NCBI RefSeq assembly: GCF_001647025.1
Contig: NZ_LUKQ02000001.1
Location: forward strand, 1-64,000
DNA from: Endozoicomonas atrinae
Lineage (GTDB): Bacteria > Pseudomonadota > Gammaproteobacteria > Pseudomonadales > Endozoicomonadaceae
Direction: 5' to 3'
DNA: 64,000 bases
The position numbers and the translations under genes are program-made. The notes beneath the pieces are model-generated. The model made no database searches, was not told the origin of the DNA, and saw nothing but the letters and a program-made list of their open reading frames with translations. Position 1 is the stretch's first letter. The number at the start of each line of letters is the position of its first letter. Of this stretch, positions 23,886-33,988 are shown piece after piece.

Positions 23886-24551
23886 TCACTCAGCAAGTTC
23901 GCTGAGGCATAGCAGCGTTAGATTGTTGCTCTCAAATCCGCCCGTATCAATAAAATGGGTATTTCCCAGAGTGACGGGTTGATCAACAATGGTATGGCCA
24001 CAGAATATGTGGTCAATGCCTTTAACCGCTGACTCGTCACCACTTTGAATCCGGGACCTGGACCATTGCATCGCCCATACCAGGTCAGGATCAGATTCTA
24101 TTTTCTCCGGATCCCAGGCGAGCAACGGGTATTCTGCATGACAAATTGCCGCCATCCTGCCTCCAGGCAGGTCAACCGAGATCAGAACCGGCTGCTCTGA
24201 GGCCCTGTCCGCATACCTATTCATTTTTTCTGATGAAACCTGCAGGTGCCAGTCACCGCCACAAAGCACCCATTTTGCAATCTCACGGGATGATGGGTGT
24301 CTTACCGTATCAATCATGCACTGCTCATGATTGCCACGGACGCAGTGGAACCATGGCTCATCCATCAGGGAAAGACACTTTTCAGAAGCGGGCCCCCGAT
24401 CAATCAGGTCACCACAACTGAAACAGCGATCTTTTTCACGGTCGAAGCCAGCGCTAGCCAGCAGGGACATCAGAAGATCATACATTCCATGCAAATCGCC
24501 AATAACAAAATCACGACCAACTTCATTCTGACGAAAGTGCTGGTAAAACAT
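23886..24551 (-). CDS. Serine/threonine protein phosphatase, lambda-PP/PphA-like
   Basis: A metallophosphoesterase of the PPP family, 221 residues, like lambda phosphatase and PrpA/PphA. All motifs are present: GDLHG (18-22), GDLIDRG (46-52), RGNHE (about 71-75), a CHAEYPL segment and FCGHT near 189-193. It probably dephosphorylates proteins in response to stress such as misfolded envelope proteins. It is followed by an exported unknown protein upstream on the same strand, 48 bases away. Gene names for this family vary (pphA, prpA), so none is assigned. Confidence 0.85.
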   Translation of the reverse strand: MFYQHFRQNEVGRDFVIGDLHGMYDLLMSLLASAGFDREKDRCFSCGDLIDRGPASEKCLSLMDEPWFHCVRGNHEQCMIDTVRHPSSREIAKWVLCGGDWHLQVSSEKMNRYADRASEQPVLISVDLPGGRMAAICHAEYPLLAWDPEKIESDPDLVWAMQWSRSRIQSGDESAVKGIDHIFCGHTIVDQPVTLGNTHFIDTGGFESNNLTLLCLSELAE

Positions 24552-24599
24552 AAATCCTCCCTGGATTTTTGATTGGAGTTTAGGTTTATACGTCCAAGT

Positions 24600-25973
24600 T
24601 TATGGTTCGTCCCTCATTACCAGTTTAGCCACTCCATCATCAGGATTGATGGAAGTGGTAAATTGGCGCTGACTAAACAAAATGTGGTTAAGCATCGGCT
24701 CCCGGGCCAGCTCCCGAAACGACAAGGGCACCTCAGCGGCTAACCGTCCCTCTATTCTCATCCGTTCCGCTTCTTCATAAACCCTGAGCATTACTGGCAA
24801 CACTTTACGAACGGTTTCCGGCAACCCGGCAACCGCAATGGCATTGGCATAGACAGCCGGCCCGTAGGTTGGAGATGGCGTATCCAAAGCGGTTAACTGA
24901 AGCCTGCTGTGCTGAATCCACTGTTTCTGCTCATTCTCTGGAAGACTTTTAAAACTGGCATACAATTCTCTTCCTTCGGCAGGTGTAAACAACCTTGCAG
25001 AAGCCCCGAGGGAAGCAAGGGTCAGAAATTCATTAGGGTTTCTGGTCAAAGTATTCAGGTGCAGCCACTGTCCCCGCTTTTGCAGGTAGACCTGCATGGG
25101 GTTCATCTTCGGCTCCCTGAACAGTCTGTCCAGCAGTAACTTCAGTTGATTCATGGAGCGCCAGGTATTCTGGGTGAGATAAACGGAACCTGCAGGCTCT
25201 GAATGACCACGGAACCCGGCGATATTGACTACCCAATGGTCGTACCATAGGTTCAGGTCATTTTTACTGATACTCTTGTTCTGTATCCCGGTGTTAAGCA
25301 CGGTATACATGGACAAAGAGCCCTCGTTATACATCATATGGCGAAGGTGGCTATGGGGCAGATAGACAATTTCGAACAACCGGGCTGCAGAGGGGTGTTT
25401 TGTAATAATCGAGCGAGCCAGCGGGTAAATCTTCTCAGCATAGGGTGCTGTAACAGATAGAAAGTCTACCGTATCTTCAGGAAAAGGCTTACCCAGAACT
25501 TTTGAAGCACGCCTGCGTGCCTCCGGAGATAACGTAACCGCATCCAGAATGGCTGTCGTCTGGATAACTTCATAAGAGACAGAGTCCAACCCCGCAATCT
25601 CCCTGGAAAGCTGTCGGAAGGACGGCTCTGTCAACCTGGGGGTGTCAGGATCCGTCTGAGGTGCCACAAATGCTTCATAGGCCTCATGTGACCCATTTCT
25701 TAACAGCTGCAAACAATATAATCGGGACAGAGCTCTTGGAACTTCCTGATGGATTGGCGCTGATGACAGTTGTGTAGCTAACTCAGGAGTAAATACTGGA
25801 TTATCGAGCACCCATGAGAGTTGCTCTATCTGCTCCTGGGTAATCTCCAGCTGATCCGAAAAATGCTTGTGGATATACTGCCTTATGGGATCCAGCCGGT
25901 TTTCAGCCACAATTGACAGACTGACCAACAGCAGCAGTACCAGCGAAGCCCAAGGTAAGGTCTTTGTTCTCAT
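24600..25973 (-). CDS. Exported protein of unknown function, 457 residues
   Basis: The N-terminus is a Sec signal peptide (RTKTLPWASLVLLLLVSLSI then VAEN). The mature part is alpha-helical, with Pro-spaced helices and several Trp and Tyr residues, and lacks Cys except one. No enzyme motif or lipobox is visible and I do not recognise the family. Short helices with alternating acidic and basic faces might suggest a repeat (HEAT/TPR-like) scaffold, but this is only inference. It lies upstream of the phosphatase gene and may be cotranscribed. Confidence 0.75.
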   Translation of the reverse strand: MRTKTLPWASLVLLLLVSLSIVAENRLDPIRQYIHKHFSDQLEITQEQIEQLSWVLDNPVFTPELATQLSSAPIHQEVPRALSRLYCLQLLRNGSHEAYEAFVAPQTDPDTPRLTEPSFRQLSREIAGLDSVSYEVIQTTAILDAVTLSPEARRRASKVLGKPFPEDTVDFLSVTAPYAEKIYPLARSIITKHPSAARLFEIVYLPHSHLRHMMYNEGSLSMYTVLNTGIQNKSISKNDLNLWYDHWVVNIAGFRGHSEPAGSVYLTQNTWRSMNQLKLLLDRLFREPKMNPMQVYLQKRGQWLHLNTLTRNPNEFLTLASLGASARLFTPAEGRELYASFKSLPENEQKQWIQHSRLQLTALDTPSPTYGPAVYANAIAVAGLPETVRKVLPVMLRVYEEAERMRIEGRLAAEVPLSFRELAREPMLNHILFSQRQFTTSINPDDGVAKLVMRDEP

Positions 25974-26355
25974 AGTGAGTTTTCTTTTCTGGAAAGGTTG
26001 CTATGGCTGGAAACAGATGTGAGCAGGCTGCCCGGGAATGAGCCCCCATAAGGCAACAACCTATTTGTTAATATCTGCCAGAGCCAATATCTGTCTCCAA
26101 AGCTTGCAGCAACAGGCCTCAGGGATGTTAAGAAAGATAGATGCTGCTGGTTTAGTCAGCCACATGAAAGCGTCATTATTTCTTAAAGATATATAACTTA
26201 AGCCTCCCATCCGCCGTAACTACCACCGATTTTTCATTATTAGCCGCAATGCTTTTTTAAAGCGGCCGGCTCCCAAAACAGGGCTATTCTTAATCGATAT
26301 TCCAAACCCGATAACCACTTGGCATTGAAATCCATTGACAGGGGGGAAGACAGCC
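25974..26355. other. Intergenic stretch between divergent genes, nothing recognised
   Basis: This 380-base gap between the exported unknown gene (minus) and the NTF2-like/MHS pair (plus) is the expected place for divergent promoters. I see no repeat, RNA gene or palindrome of note. A GGGGGGA stretch at its end is the ribosome binding site of the next gene. Confidence 0.5.
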
Positions 26356-26775
26356 ATGGCTGACCTCGACCTGGCCACTAAGCTGGTAGACCAGTTTTTC
26401 TCAGAGATAGCCGACAGCTATTGCCGTAAGGATCTTGATTCAATCATCGGTCATTACAAGCCCAGCTCAGGTCTTCTTTTCTGGAACGCTGAGGGAGACA
26501 CCATTAGGTCTATTGACCAGTTAACTCTCTGGTATGAAGAACTGTTCAGACTTTTTGAAATCAAATCGGTCAACTTCCGGGTTGAAGAGATATATGCAGA
26601 TGAAAGCACCATTGTTTCCGGGAGCCTATGGGTGCTTTCCACACTTAGAACGCTTGGGGAAGAAGAACTTGAAGAAGAACAGTCCCTGAGGGCTACTCAC
26701 CTGCTTAAACAACACGATGGCAGATGGTTTATCCATCATCTGCATGTTTCACCAACCCACTTTCTACCTGACTGA
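26356..26775 (+). CDS. SnoaL/NTF2-like small protein
   Basis: A 139-residue soluble protein. The N-terminal helix (ADLDLATKLVDQFFSEIADS), the YCRKDLDSIIGHYKPSSGLL segment and the C-terminal HLLKQHDGRWFIHHLHVSP fit the SnoaL_3/nuclear transport factor 2 fold, as in ketosteroid-isomerase-like proteins. The ATG at 26356 with GGGGGGA nine bases upstream is preferred to a TTG at 26335. Its stop and the ATG of the next transporter overlap by one base (TGATG), indicating translational coupling. The ligand is unknown but may be linked to the transported compound. Confidence 0.75.
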   Translation: MADLDLATKLVDQFFSEIADSYCRKDLDSIIGHYKPSSGLLFWNAEGDTIRSIDQLTLWYEELFRLFEIKSVNFRVEEIYADESTIVSGSLWVLSTLRTLGEEELEEEQSLRATHLLKQHDGRWFIHHLHVSPTHFLPD

Positions 26776-28121
26776 TGACTCAAACAACACCCACACAACC
26801 CAAACGATGCATTACAGCATCTTCCAGTCAATACAAGCTGGCCTCTTCCGTATCACTGGGGGGCATGCTGGAGATTTATGATTTCCTGATATATGGCTTG
26901 ATGGCCAGCTATATTGCCGAGAATTTTTTTCCTGCAGAAGACCATATCACGTCATTGCTCAGCACGTTTGCTACATTTGCCATTGGTTATCTAACCCGCC
27001 CTTTGGGTGGTATTGTCTTTGGACACTTTGGGGATCGCTACGGCCGTAAAAAGACATTTACCTTTTCCATCTTTCTGATGGCAGTAACGACAACCTTGAT
27101 GGGCTGCTTACCCGGATGGGAAAGCATTGGCGCAGCAGCCCCTATCGCATTAATCATATTACGGCTACTTCAGGGTTTCTCTCTAGGCGGAGAAATTCCA
27201 GGAGCGATCACCTACCTGAGTGAAAGTACGCCGGAAAGGCGCGGGCTGGTAATTGGCATTCTGTTTCTGGCAATTATGATTGGCATATCGCTCGGTACAT
27301 TTGTGCATGGAATATTGGAAATGCATCTTTCCGCAGATGATATGAAGGAATGGGGCTGGCGCGTCCCGTTCTGGGTCGGAGGGTCTCTGGGAATCATCAG
27401 CTATCACATCCGCAAACACTTTTCCGAGTCCGGCTTATTCGAAGCACTCGACCAGACCAAGGCACAAGCCTCCATACCCATTGTACTCCTTTTCAAGCAA
27501 CATACCCGGGGGGTGATCTGCGGATTTATGACCATTGGTCTGTGCGGAGCAACCGTAACTATCTACAGCATTTACATGCCAAGTTACCTTTCTTCACTAC
27601 TTGGTTTTTCCCGGGAAGCCGTCGCCTGGCACACTACCCTGGCGTTTCTGATGCTATCTCCGCTCTGTCTGATATTCGGGATGCTATCCGATCTGATTAA
27701 TCACAAACTGATTCTTGGCGTTATGGCCGTTGTTATCGCCACGATTTCCTGGCCAGCGTTTCAATACTTCTCTTCACCTGCCGCCGAGCTGAATAAGATC
27801 ATGTTGATCTGTGGCCTTCTGGCAGCAACAGCCTCGGGTGCACTTCCGCCACTGCTGATCAGCTTTTTTCCAACGGAGGTTCGCTATACCGGCATTGCCA
27901 CCTGCTACAACATAGGGTTCGCAATTTTTGGAGGCATCGCACCCTTTACATCGACACTACTGGCCAAATACTCGGATAATACTTCGGGACCGGCTATTTA
28001 CCTTTCTCTCATTGCCGTCATCAGCCTGATAGCACTATTTATTCCCTGGCCAAAAGTTCAGCTGACCACAGATAAACTCGATGAAGATAGCCAGAGTCAG
28101 GTAACAGATATACACCGCTGA
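26775..28121 (+). CDS. MHS-family (metabolite:H+ symporter) MFS transporter
   Basis: A 448-residue carrier with 12 membrane segments of the ProP/KgtP/CitA type. SLGGMLEIYDFLIYGLMASY in TM1 (the E.YDF motif), RPLGGIVFGHFGDRYGRKKT between TM2 and TM3, QGFSLGGEIPGAITYLSEST and a C-terminal PTEVRYTG..TCYNIGFA are diagnostic. Members import organic acids, betaine, proline or shikimate; the substrate here is not determined. Translation is coupled to the upstream NTF2-like gene. Confidence 0.85.
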   Translation: MTQTTPTQPKRCITASSSQYKLASSVSLGGMLEIYDFLIYGLMASYIAENFFPAEDHITSLLSTFATFAIGYLTRPLGGIVFGHFGDRYGRKKTFTFSIFLMAVTTTLMGCLPGWESIGAAAPIALIILRLLQGFSLGGEIPGAITYLSESTPERRGLVIGILFLAIMIGISLGTFVHGILEMHLSADDMKEWGWRVPFWVGGSLGIISYHIRKHFSESGLFEALDQTKAQASIPIVLLFKQHTRGVICGFMTIGLCGATVTIYSIYMPSYLSSLLGFSREAVAWHTTLAFLMLSPLCLIFGMLSDLINHKLILGVMAVVIATISWPAFQYFSSPAAELNKIMLICGLLAATASGALPPLLISFFPTEVRYTGIATCYNIGFAIFGGIAPFTSTLLAKYSDNTSGPAIYLSLIAVISLIALFIPWPKVQLTTDKLDEDSQSQVTDIHR

Positions 28122-28314
28122 CAATCAAAAAAACATTTTTCAATAAAGCCATAATATCTACACACTGTGCTCTTGAAAGTAACCACAAAGAGCGCAGAAA
28201 AATAGGTAGAGCTGACAACTGCTTACCACTTATCTTATGTATTGTAATAATCAATAGCTAACCGGATAATTCCCTGTAGAAATCAGCTTCAGATAATAAA
28301 TACAAGGCTTAAGA

Positions 28315-29319
28315 ATGAACTCTTTGATCTGGGGGAAAAGTACTGTTATTTCAGTGCTAACACTGTGCCTGTTTCCAACAGCGGCCTACTCTGATGCTTA
28401 TGAGGACTGTTTATACCAGCAGATTAAAGAAGGTGATGATTCACTGACCCTGGCTGATATCCGCCAGCAATGCAGGACAATTGTCATAGAGAGTGCAGAA
28501 GAAGTTGATAATGTCGTTGAACAGCGGGTACAGGAAGAAGAAGAAACCCTGGATAACCGCTTTGCCATCACGCCTCACCGACCGAACTATCTATTGCCTA
28601 TCTCCTACAACAAAAGCCCTAACGAGCGTCCCTTCGAAATTCAGAATATTGATGGTTTCTCCAACACTGAGATCAAGTTTCAGCTCAGCATGAAAGCTCC
28701 CCTGGCCCAAGGGGTATTCAATGGTTACGGTGATATCTATGTAGCCTATACCAACACCTCCTGGTGGCAGGCTTATAACAGTAACTCTGCCCCCTTCCGG
28801 GAAACCAACCATGAGCCGGAAGTGTTTATGGTTTTCCCCACCGACTATCAGCTCTGGGGGTTTGATTTGAATGCGGTTCTTGCAGGGCTAACTCACCAGT
28901 CCAATGGCCGTAGCGGAGAGCTTTCCAGAAGCTGGAATAGAATCTACACACAGTTTATTTTTTCCAGGGACAATTTTGTCGTCAGTATTAAACCTTGGTG
29001 GCGGATTCCAGAGCCGGAAAAAGAGCCGGGTCAGGAAAATAGTTCCCAGGGGGATGATAACCCTGATATCGAAAAATATATGGGGCATGGAGAGCTACAT
29101 CTGGGTTACCAGATCCAGGAGCACAACCTTGGCATGACGTTAAGAAATAATTTGAGAAGTGATAACAAAGGTGCCGTTCAACTGGACTGGTCTTTTCCAA
29201 TCAACAAAAGGTTTAGAGGTTATATTCAATACTTCAATGGCTACGGTGAAAGCCTGATTGATTACAATGACAGCGCTAATCGACTGAGCGTTGGTGTCAT
29301 GTTGACCGACTGGCTATAA
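28315..29319 (+). CDS. pldA: Outer membrane phospholipase A1 (OMPLA)
   Basis: A 334-residue outer membrane beta-barrel phospholipase that removes mislocalised lipids at the cell surface. The signal peptide (TVISVLTLCLFPTAAYS) is followed by a coiled, acidic linker (about 70-90) and the barrel. The catalytic triad is exact: His194 and Ser196 in THQSNG and Asn208 in SWNRIYTQF, matching E. coli H142, S144 and N156. The terminal residue is Leu rather than the usual Phe. Calcium dependence and dimerisation are known for the family. It stands alone between two transporters. Confidence 0.92.
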   Translation: MNSLIWGKSTVISVLTLCLFPTAAYSDAYEDCLYQQIKEGDDSLTLADIRQQCRTIVIESAEEVDNVVEQRVQEEEETLDNRFAITPHRPNYLLPISYNKSPNERPFEIQNIDGFSNTEIKFQLSMKAPLAQGVFNGYGDIYVAYTNTSWWQAYNSNSAPFRETNHEPEVFMVFPTDYQLWGFDLNAVLAGLTHQSNGRSGELSRSWNRIYTQFIFSRDNFVVSIKPWWRIPEPEKEPGQENSSQGDDNPDIEKYMGHGELHLGYQIQEHNLGMTLRNNLRSDNKGAVQLDWSFPINKRFRGYIQYFNGYGESLIDYNDSANRLSVGVMLTDWL

Positions 29320-29361
29320 AATCGGAAACAAGGGAAGAAGTCAGCTCTTCCCTTTTACTGA

Positions 29362-30789
29362 TCAAACAGCAGGGCTGGTTTGTTGAAGCTCAGGATCTTT
29401 ACGGAATAGACCAAAACCTAACATCGCAAATGCAATGGCAAGAACCGGACTGAGCCAGTTTAAAAGAGCCCAGGGTGCATATTCAATCACTGCAACGCCC
29501 AGGGTCGAGGCAAAAAAAGCACCTCCGGTAGTCCATGGAATAAGTGCTGTTGTGAGTGTAGCCCCTTCTTCCAGAGAGCGCGAAAGAACACGACGATCTA
29601 CACCCTTTTGATCATAGGCATCACTGAACAGCTGACCACCCAATATGATCGACATGTAAGCTTCACCCATGGTCATATTTCCAGCAAAGCAGGCAATGAC
29701 AGTGGTAGCCACCAGAGCGGACGCCCTTTTTATTTTTATAACAACGGTATGAATGAGCACCCGCAAAAAGCTGCAACGCTCAAGGATACCCCCCAACGCC
29801 AGGGCCATAAGCGATAATGAAAGAGTCCACATCATCGATGTGATCCCCCCTCGTCCAAGTAATGAGTCCATACTCTCCAGACCAGTACGGACACTGCCGC
29901 CGCCATAGAGGCTGTTAAGTACCGTCGTCAAACTCTGATCCTGCATGAAGATAGCCAGTACTACAGCGACTGAAGATGCCATCATCATGCTGGGTTCTGC
30001 GGCAACACGAGCAATGCTGAGAACCAACATGACGATCAGCGGTAACAAAGTCAGAGCATTGACTGTGAACGTATCTTTTAGAGCAGCCTGCATGGCTGAC
30101 AACTGTTCAGCAGGTAACTGGTTGTCAACGTACCCCATCCCCATCAGAGAGAATACGACCAGGGCAAGAATATAAGCCGGTCCAGTAGTAAACAGCATGC
30201 CCCGAATATGAGAATAGAGATCAACTTTTGAGGTCATGGAAGCCAGGTTGGTGGTATCGGAAACCGGTGACATCTTGTCACCGAAGCAGGCACCAGAGAT
30301 GACCATACCAGCAACCAGAGGAGCCGGTATCCCCATCGTCGTCCCAACCCCCATCAGGACAACCCCAATAGTGCCAACCGTTCCCCAGCTGGTACCGGTG
30401 GCAAGGGACATCAGGCTACAGAGAATCAGCCCGGCTGGCAGAAAAATCGCAGGGCTGACAAATTCAATTCCATAGTAAATCAATGTTGCCAGCGTACCAC
30501 TTTGAATAAAGGCAGCAATCAGCACTCCGATTAAGATAAAAATATAAATCGCCGTCAGCGCCCCGGTAATCCCGGAATTCATGGCATCCCGAATAGCTCG
30601 AAAATCATAGCCAAGAGAAAAGGCACTGATGGAAGCGATCATCAGAGAAATCAGAATCAAGCTGTGCAGACTGGTTTCCAGTACAAAAAGGCCAGTACTG
30701 ATGACGCTAATAATTAAAGCAAGGGTGATAAAAGCATGGAGAAAACCGGGCTCTTTCCATGATGTTTCTGGCTGTGTCGATACAGTCAA
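29362..30789 (-). CDS. nhaC: Na+/H+ antiporter NhaC
   Basis: A 475-residue polytopic antiporter of the NhaC family, extruding sodium for pH and salt homeostasis. TGTSWGTVGTIGVVLMGVG and GACFGDKMSPVSDTTNLASM are the family signature. The start is TTG at 30789: AAGGAG lies exactly six bases upstream, while the longer open frame from 30867 has no ribosome binding site. That longer frame passes in phase through a run of nine C. Repeat C1 lies about 100 bases upstream of the leader. Confidence 0.9.
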   Translation of the reverse strand: MTVSTQPETSWKEPGFLHAFITLALIISVISTGLFVLETSLHSLILISLMIASISAFSLGYDFRAIRDAMNSGITGALTAIYIFILIGVLIAAFIQSGTLATLIYYGIEFVSPAIFLPAGLILCSLMSLATGTSWGTVGTIGVVLMGVGTTMGIPAPLVAGMVISGACFGDKMSPVSDTTNLASMTSKVDLYSHIRGMLFTTGPAYILALVVFSLMGMGYVDNQLPAEQLSAMQAALKDTFTVNALTLLPLIVMLVLSIARVAAEPSMMMASSVAVVLAIFMQDQSLTTVLNSLYGGGSVRTGLESMDSLLGRGGITSMMWTLSLSLMALALGGILERCSFLRVLIHTVVIKIKRASALVATTVIACFAGNMTMGEAYMSIILGGQLFSDAYDQKGVDRRVLSRSLEEGATLTTALIPWTTGGAFFASTLGVAVIEYAPWALLNWLSPVLAIAFAMLGFGLFRKDPELQQTSPAV

Positions 30790-30886
30790 ACCGAAACTCC
30801 TTTGGGTACAAGGGCAGCATTCCTGAGAAACAGGGGGGGGGCAATGATAGCGGTTTGTACGCATCACCGCACCCGCTGGAGCATGC

Positions 30887-31049
30887 TAAGTAGCTGGCCA
30901 TATGGAATCGAAATTTCTGGGTGAGTGGATAGTTACTATGCAAGGCACAACAGCGGGAGCATAGCCGTAGCTATGTGACCAAAGTTGTAACGCAGCAGGG
31001 TGACTAACCACTTACTCAGAAAATATGATTTCATATGGTTAGTTACTTA
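30887..31049. repeat. Repeat family C, uninterrupted copy C1 (163 bp)
   Basis: The imperfect inverted ends run TAAGTAGCTGGCCATATGGA on the left and, in reverse complement, TAAGTAACTAACCATATGAA on the right. The arms extend for about 45 bases on each side. It lies 4 bases from the stop of the threonine aldolase gene. A second copy at 51851-52215 carries insertions. Confidence 0.8.
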
Positions 31050-31053
31050 TGTA

Positions 31054-32094
31054 TCAAGCCATTCGCCACTGCTTGTTCAGTGCTTTAGCTTCCTGAACAA
31101 AGGACTCAACATCTTCTTCAGTGGTATCGAATGAGGTGACCATTCGATACACTCCAGGCTGTGGCCCATTTTGATAAAAGTCTTTAATGGTTTGCAGCTG
31201 AACGGCCAACGCTGTTGGGATTGAGAAAAAGGCCTGGTTAGTTTGCACGGGGCAGACTAATTCAATATCCGGGCATTCTCTTAATCCTTCAGCCAACAGG
31301 CTCATCATACGATTGGCCTGAGCCGCATTCTTCTTCCATAACTCATCAGTAAACAGCGCTTTGAACTGGGCGCTGATAAAGCGCATTTTAGAATGGAGTT
31401 GAAGTCCCTGTTTCCGCATGTGCAGAAAACCATCAGCAGCTTCAGCATTGAAAAATACGAGGGCCTCTCCAAACATCAAGCCGTTTTTGGTCCCTCCAAG
31501 CGAGAGGATGTCTATGTGCTCACACATCTCAGCCAGAGGGCAATCCAGTGCCACCGCAGCATTGTAGATACGACAACCATCAACATGCAGCAACATGCCC
31601 AGCTCAATACAAACCGCTTTAATGGCTGCCAGCTCATCCAGAGAATAAACCGTTCCCCATTCCGTTGACTGGGAGATACTGACCAGCCTTGGACGAGTTG
31701 CATGCATCCCCCACCAGCTTTCATTCTGACAGGCTTTTCGTATCTGCTCAGGTGAAATTTTTCCATGGGAGGACTCAACGGTAATCATCCGACTACCGGT
31801 AGCATTCACCGGTGCCCCGACTTCATTGGTAACAATATGGGCCGTATCCGGGCAGATGATGCTGTCAATGCTGCGTAGAGTGGCCTTGCAGGCCAGGGTA
31901 TTCGCGGCCGTACCGTTATAGACGAAGAACACGTCGGCAGGCCTGCCCAAAGCCTGCTCAACCATATTTATCGCTTCCCGGGTCAGGGCATCATTGCCAT
32001 AAGCGCCCATGTGGCCAGCATTTGCTTCAATCAAAGCGTTCATGACCTCCGGACAAACCCCGGAAGCGTTATCACTGGTAAAGAATCGTGTCAT
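31054..32094 (-). CDS. ltaE: Low-specificity threonine aldolase (PLP)
   Basis: A 346-residue fold-type I PLP enzyme that cleaves threonine and allo-threonine to glycine and acetaldehyde. SDNASGVCPEVMNAL, YGNDALTREAI, FVYNGTAANTLACKA and HVDGCRIYNAAVAL precede the Schiff-base lysine in SLGGTKNG (about residue 204). The catalytic and cofactor residues are intact. The bacterial beta-eliminating lyase-related group is the best fit. Together with a serine transporter it supports amino-acid catabolism. Repeat C1 hugs its 3' end. Confidence 0.9.
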   Translation of the reverse strand: MTRFFTSDNASGVCPEVMNALIEANAGHMGAYGNDALTREAINMVEQALGRPADVFFVYNGTAANTLACKATLRSIDSIICPDTAHIVTNEVGAPVNATGSRMITVESSHGKISPEQIRKACQNESWWGMHATRPRLVSISQSTEWGTVYSLDELAAIKAVCIELGMLLHVDGCRIYNAAVALDCPLAEMCEHIDILSLGGTKNGLMFGEALVFFNAEAADGFLHMRKQGLQLHSKMRFISAQFKALFTDELWKKNAAQANRMMSLLAEGLRECPDIELVCPVQTNQAFFSIPTALAVQLQTIKDFYQNGPQPGVYRMVTSFDTTEEDVESFVQEAKALNKQWRMA

Positions 32095-32273
32095 GGCAAT
32101 TATGACCTGCCTTCTATCTATGATTTATATGGGAAACAGGCAATATTACTGAAACCCGGATCATGGGCAAATAGCCAGATATATGTATCCAACTGTCTGG
32201 ATCAAACTAAGCTACTTTATGAAATTAAATTATTAACATTCCACTCGATCGAGTTAACAAGCAATATAATGCA

Positions 32274-33740
32274 ATGACAAAAATAATACGCTGGTTATTC
32301 ACATGCACCCTGATTATCTCAACTGCGGATATATCAGCCGAAAACAGTCTCAGGGAGACTCCCTTACAGTGTAATAACGAGTGGCTAATCAATCATATGG
32401 AGCACGTACTTCCCTGCTACCTTCTAAAAGAAGAGCCAGATTCTGGATGGACGATAACCCAGACCTCTTCAACAACCGTCAAGCATAAAGACTTATCCAC
32501 TGAGGTGGAGATCATCCATGCTGCCCTGACCTCCCTCCGTTGGCAGCAAGGAGAGAAGGCCTCCGTTGATTTCCCTTTATGGCAACACCGATTGACCATT
32601 TTTAAACCTCAGCAATTGAAGCACAATACAGCACTGCTATACATCAATGGTGGAACCATTCACTCGTCCAGCGAAATCCCGCAAACCAACTCGGAACCTG
32701 AGCTGGATTTTGCCCGGATAGCCGCTCGAACCAAATCCATTGTTATTGACCTGAAAGATGTTCCAAACCAGTTTCTGCAGTTCAAAGATACGCCGCCATT
32801 AAAAGAAGATAACCTGATCGTTTTTACCTGGAAGCAGTTTTTGAATAACCCGCAGGAAAACTTCAACTGGCCTCTGCGACTTCCTATGGTGAAAGCGGCA
32901 ATTTATGGGATGAACGCCAGCGAAGAAATTCTGCAGCGGCATAAAATAGCCATTAATGGTTTCGTCATCGCTGGTGCATCCAAGCGAGGCTGGACAGCCT
33001 CTCTGACAGCTACCCAGGATAGTCGAATCGTGGCTTTAATCCCTCAGGTTGCCGATTTTATGAACTTGAAAGACATGATTGATCATATTTTCAATGTTTA
33101 TCCGCAAGGCAACCCAGCCATATCACCTTACCTTCCTCTCAAGGCCCTGTTCGAAAGACCAGAAATGGATCAATTAATTTCTATCGTTGACCCTTATCAG
33201 TACAAACGGTTTCTCAAACTTCCCAAGTTCTTTGTCACTGCATCCGGTGATCACTTCATTCCACCCGATACCAGCAAAGTGTTTTTTGACCAATTACCGG
33301 GGGATAAATGGATGAGAGTTCTGCCAAATCAGGGACATTATATCAACCATGATAGCGCTCATTTGATCACTGATTTGACCGAATCTTTCTACGGCGCTTT
33401 TCTTCAAGGTCGCGCCATGCCTCAGGTAATATGGAAGCAGGAAGGAAGGTCTCTCATAGTGAATACATCAAGACGACCAAAAGAGGCCTGGCTCTGGCAG
33501 GCCAATAATGCATCTGAAAGAGACTTCCGCAGAGTACCGTCAAATAAAGACCTTTCACCCTATACTCGTACCAAGGTGAAATTCACCTGTCAGGGTAAAA
33601 ACTGCAACAGCACGATAGAGCTGCCTCAAGATAAAAGAGGCTGGACTGCCAGCTTTGTGGAAATGCATTTCAGCAATGCTCCCTTTACCGACTTGACGTT
33701 CACCACTCGGGTATTTGTAAATCCAGACAGCTACCAATAG
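32274..33740 (+). CDS. PhoPQ-activated pathogenicity-related family protein (PqaA-like)
   Basis: A 488-residue exported protein with an alpha/beta-hydrolase-like core. The signal peptide is TKIIRWLFTCTLIISTADIS. NGFVIAGASKRGWTASLTAT (about 230-249) is the PqaA signature, with Ser-Lys-Arg-Gly-Trp in the nucleophile position. A Gly-Asp-His segment (ASGDHFIPPDTSK) and a PNQGHYINH His provide plausible catalytic residues. The family is PhoPQ-linked in Salmonella, of uncertain enzymatic role. It is divergent from the threonine aldolase. A degraded MITE B end lies downstream. Confidence 0.85.
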   Translation: MTKIIRWLFTCTLIISTADISAENSLRETPLQCNNEWLINHMEHVLPCYLLKEEPDSGWTITQTSSTTVKHKDLSTEVEIIHAALTSLRWQQGEKASVDFPLWQHRLTIFKPQQLKHNTALLYINGGTIHSSSEIPQTNSEPELDFARIAARTKSIVIDLKDVPNQFLQFKDTPPLKEDNLIVFTWKQFLNNPQENFNWPLRLPMVKAAIYGMNASEEILQRHKIAINGFVIAGASKRGWTASLTATQDSRIVALIPQVADFMNLKDMIDHIFNVYPQGNPAISPYLPLKALFERPEMDQLISIVDPYQYKRFLKLPKFFVTASGDHFIPPDTSKVFFDQLPGDKWMRVLPNQGHYINHDSAHLITDLTESFYGAFLQGRAMPQVIWKQEGRSLIVNTSRRPKEAWLWQANNASERDFRRVPSNKDLSPYTRTKVKFTCQGKNCNSTIELPQDKRGWTASFVEMHFSNAPFTDLTFTTRVFVNPDSYQ

Positions 33741-33886
33741 CCGTTTTTTCCAGCTCCGGTGCTTCTTTTAATTACTGGAAACTTTTAGCTGATGTACTCT
33801 CATGCCACATTGAACGACTGGAACCATGCCCTATAGAGTGAGTTAAGTGATTTTGAGATCAACTGATATCACAGCTAAAGTGCGTT

Positions 33887-33925
33887 ACGAACTGGTTATA
33901 TGGCCAGTTGGTAGCACCCTTTGCT
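33887..33925. repeat. Degraded MITE B end
   Basis: ACTGGTTATATGGCCAGTTG and the following GTAGCACCC match the right part of B1 (ACTGGTTGAATGGCCAGTTG, GTAACACCC) with changes. The rest of the element is lost. Confidence 0.6.
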
Positions 33926-33988
33926 GCGCCCCTTTGGTATCTCTTTTTACAAATCCACAATATCAGTCGCATATTATTGATTATTCAC

